DNA of 20,497 nucleotides from Bordetella parapertussis (lineage in GTDB: Bacteria; Pseudomonadota; Gammaproteobacteria; Burkholderiales; SG8-39): NCBI GenBank assembly GCA_945906975.1, contig CAMDRY010000017.1, forward strand, positions 1-20,497. Direction: 5' to 3'. Below, piece after piece: positions 19,174-20,497 of this stretch (the first letter of the stretch is position 1; each line of letters begins with the position of its first letter). The notes beneath the pieces are model-generated. The model saw nothing but the letters and a program-made list of their open reading frames with translations, did no database searches and was not told the DNA's origin. The translations under genes and the position numbers were made by a program.

Positions 19174-20133
19174 ATGAGGCTTGTCTTTGCTGGTACGCCG
19201 CAATTCGCGGCATCTGCGCTGACCGCGCTGATATCGGTTGGACACCAAGTTTCGTTAGTGCTTACTCAGCCGGATCGGCCTAGTGGACGGGGATTAAAAG
19301 AAAAACAAAGCGCTGTTAAAGTAGTGGCGCTGGAGCATGGCCTACCGCTGTTCCAGCCGCTAAGCTTGAAAGTCCCTGGAGCCTGTGCCCGGGTCATAGC
19401 GGCTGCGCCAGAGGTGATTGTTGTGGTGGCATACGGACTCATTCTTCCGCAGCCCGTGCTTGATATTGCGCCGCAGGGGGCACTGAATATTCACGCGTCC
19501 TTGTTGCCACGTTGGCGTGGCGCTGCCCCGGTGCAACGTGCCATTCTGGCCGGAGACAGGGAAACCGGTGTTTGCATCATGCAAATGGATGCGGGTCTTG
19601 ATACCGGTCCGGTGCTGAAACGCCGAAATGTTGTGATTAGCGCTGACGATACCTCCGGGAGCTTGCTTGAAAAGCTTACGGAGGTGGGCGCACAGCTAAT
19701 TGTTGATTCCCTGGATGAGCTTCGTGCCACTAGTCTGGGGGGGGCGGTGACGTGGATTGCGCAGCCGCAACCTGCCGCGGGTGTCACTTACGCGGCAAAA
19801 ATAGAAAAACGCGAGTCACCTATAAATTGGAATGAACCCGCGATCTTGATTGAACGTAAAGTGCGGGCATTCAGCCCCTCCCCTGGAACTGTGACGCGGC
19901 TCAATGGCGTTGAATTCAAGATCTGGCAGGCAAGGCTCTGCGATGGAACCGGGCTGCCCGGCGAGGTGCTGGCTTTTGCGGATGGAGTCTTGCGTGTCGC
20001 TTGTGGGCAAGGCGCGCTGCAACTGCTTGAATTGCAGCGGGCCGGGGGCAGGCGGCTGCACGCCCGTGAATTCTCCCTAGGTATTCCGGTGCGCGCCGGA
20101 GACCGCTGTGAGTTACCGACGATCGGGTCATAG
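19174..20133 (+). CDS. fmt: Methionyl-tRNA formyltransferase
   Basis: Transfers a formyl group from 10-formyltetrahydrofolate to Met-tRNA initiator, enabling translation initiation. At 319 residues it has the usual length: an N-terminal Rossmann-type catalytic domain (1-about 190) with N105, H107 and the SLLP loop (109-112), a catalytic Asp in DAGLDTGP (D143), and a C-terminal tRNA-binding OB-like domain. QPDRPSGRG (32-40) marks the family loop. The start is preceded by a run of C with no Shine-Dalgarno sequence and follows def by 17 bp, so coupling to def is likely. Confidence 0.98.
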   Translation: MRLVFAGTPQFAASALTALISVGHQVSLVLTQPDRPSGRGLKEKQSAVKVVALEHGLPLFQPLSLKVPGACARVIAAAPEVIVVVAYGLILPQPVLDIAPQGALNIHASLLPRWRGAAPVQRAILAGDRETGVCIMQMDAGLDTGPVLKRRNVVISADDTSGSLLEKLTEVGAQLIVDSLDELRATSLGGAVTWIAQPQPAAGVTYAAKIEKRESPINWNEPAILIERKVRAFSPSPGTVTRLNGVEFKIWQARLCDGTGLPGEVLAFADGVLRVACGQGALQLLELQRAGGRRLHAREFSLGIPVRAGDRCELPTIGS

Positions 20134-20212
20134 CGCAGGAATTCCCCAATCATCGTTTTCGCTCGCGTAAGGCCCTCAACAGGGGCGGCCAAGCAGATAG
20201 AATGGGCGCGCC

Positions 20213-20497
20213 ATGACCACGACACCTCCCTTTGCACACTCGTTAGCCCAATCCATGGGATTGTCTGCCACCGTTGTAGCGGCCGTTGTAGCGGGGGAGA
20301 GTCTGGGAAAAGCACTTTCGCGCATATTGAGCCGGTCCCCTTACGGCGATGGATTGAAAGCCGCAACGCGCGATCTTTCTTATCGCACGCTTCGCGAGCA
20401 CGGTATCAATGACGCGCTCCTCGACGCCTTATTGCACAAGCCTCTCGCTATTCCCGAGTTGCGAGCGCTTTTATTAGTGGCCCTGAATGAATTGCGC
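20213..20497 (+). CDS. rsmB: 16S rRNA m5C967 methyltransferase RsmB, 5' part only
   Basis: Only the first 95 codons are in the window. They encode a NusB-like N-terminal region (residues about 15-95), with VVAAVVAGESLGKAL, YRTLREHG and LRALLLVALNELR typical of RsmB/Sun proteins. The full enzyme, about 430 residues, methylates C967 of 16S rRNA; its catalytic domain lies beyond the window end. An in-frame stop just upstream limits the start to this ATG or the internal Met15. Position 79 bp after fmt matches the def-fmt-rsmB block. The 79-bp gap holds no clear promoter or terminator. Confidence 0.88.
   Translation, partial: MTTTPPFAHSLAQSMGLSATVVAAVVAGESLGKALSRILSRSPYGDGLKAATRDLSYRTLREHGINDALLDALLHKPLAIPELRALLLVALNELR

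Noticed and set aside
19788..20366. 192-codon minus-strand frame over the fmt 3' end and rsmB start
   Set aside because: Shadow of two conserved plus-strand genes with no family resemblance.

Overview
The window is a conserved chromosomal core region centred on the replication origin of a proteobacterium, most likely a betaproteobacterium. The order rpmH-rnpA-yidD-yidC-mnmE divergent from dnaA-dnaN-gyrB is the classic proteobacterial origin neighbourhood. The blocks lysM-dprA-smg-topB and def-fmt-rsmB, together with a Bug-family (TctC-type) periplasmic binding protein, fit Burkholderiales/Nitrosomonadales-like genomes. This placement is inferred from synteny and family knowledge; no rRNA or tRNA gene is present to confirm it.

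Left arm (1-7831, all on the minus strand): a GTP-dependent PEP carboxykinase cut by the window edge, a duplicated-domain AbrB-family membrane protein, a Bug-family solute-binding protein, then mnmE, yidC, yidD, rnpA and rpmH. Reading in the direction of transcription, the rpmH-rnpA-yidD-yidC-mnmE part is very tight: rpmH/rnpA overlap by 4 or fewer nt, rnpA/yidD overlap by 11 nt, and the gaps are 14 and 12 nt. It joins ribosome assembly, tRNA processing, membrane-protein insertion and tRNA modification.

Origin (about 7832-9552): the rpmH-dnaA and dnaA-dnaN gaps each hold a perfect 9-bp DnaA box. The dnaA-dnaN gap adds near-consensus boxes and an AT-rich stretch, so it is the better oriC candidate. 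dnaA, dnaN and gyrB run rightward as one replication cluster.

Right arm (13139-20497): topB, smg, dprA and a LysM protein form a minus-strand cluster that runs head-on to the predicted rightward fork. It is divergent from def, fmt and the truncated 5' end of rsmB. The divergent lysM/def gap holds two clear inverted repeats.

All genes look intact except pckG and rsmB, which are cut by the window ends. There is no mobile element, CRISPR array, RNA gene or accessory island, and no stretch over 300 bases lacks a gene. I find no previously undescribed system. The points worth a second look are small regulatory structures in the intergenic gaps and an orphan Bug-AbrB gene pair.
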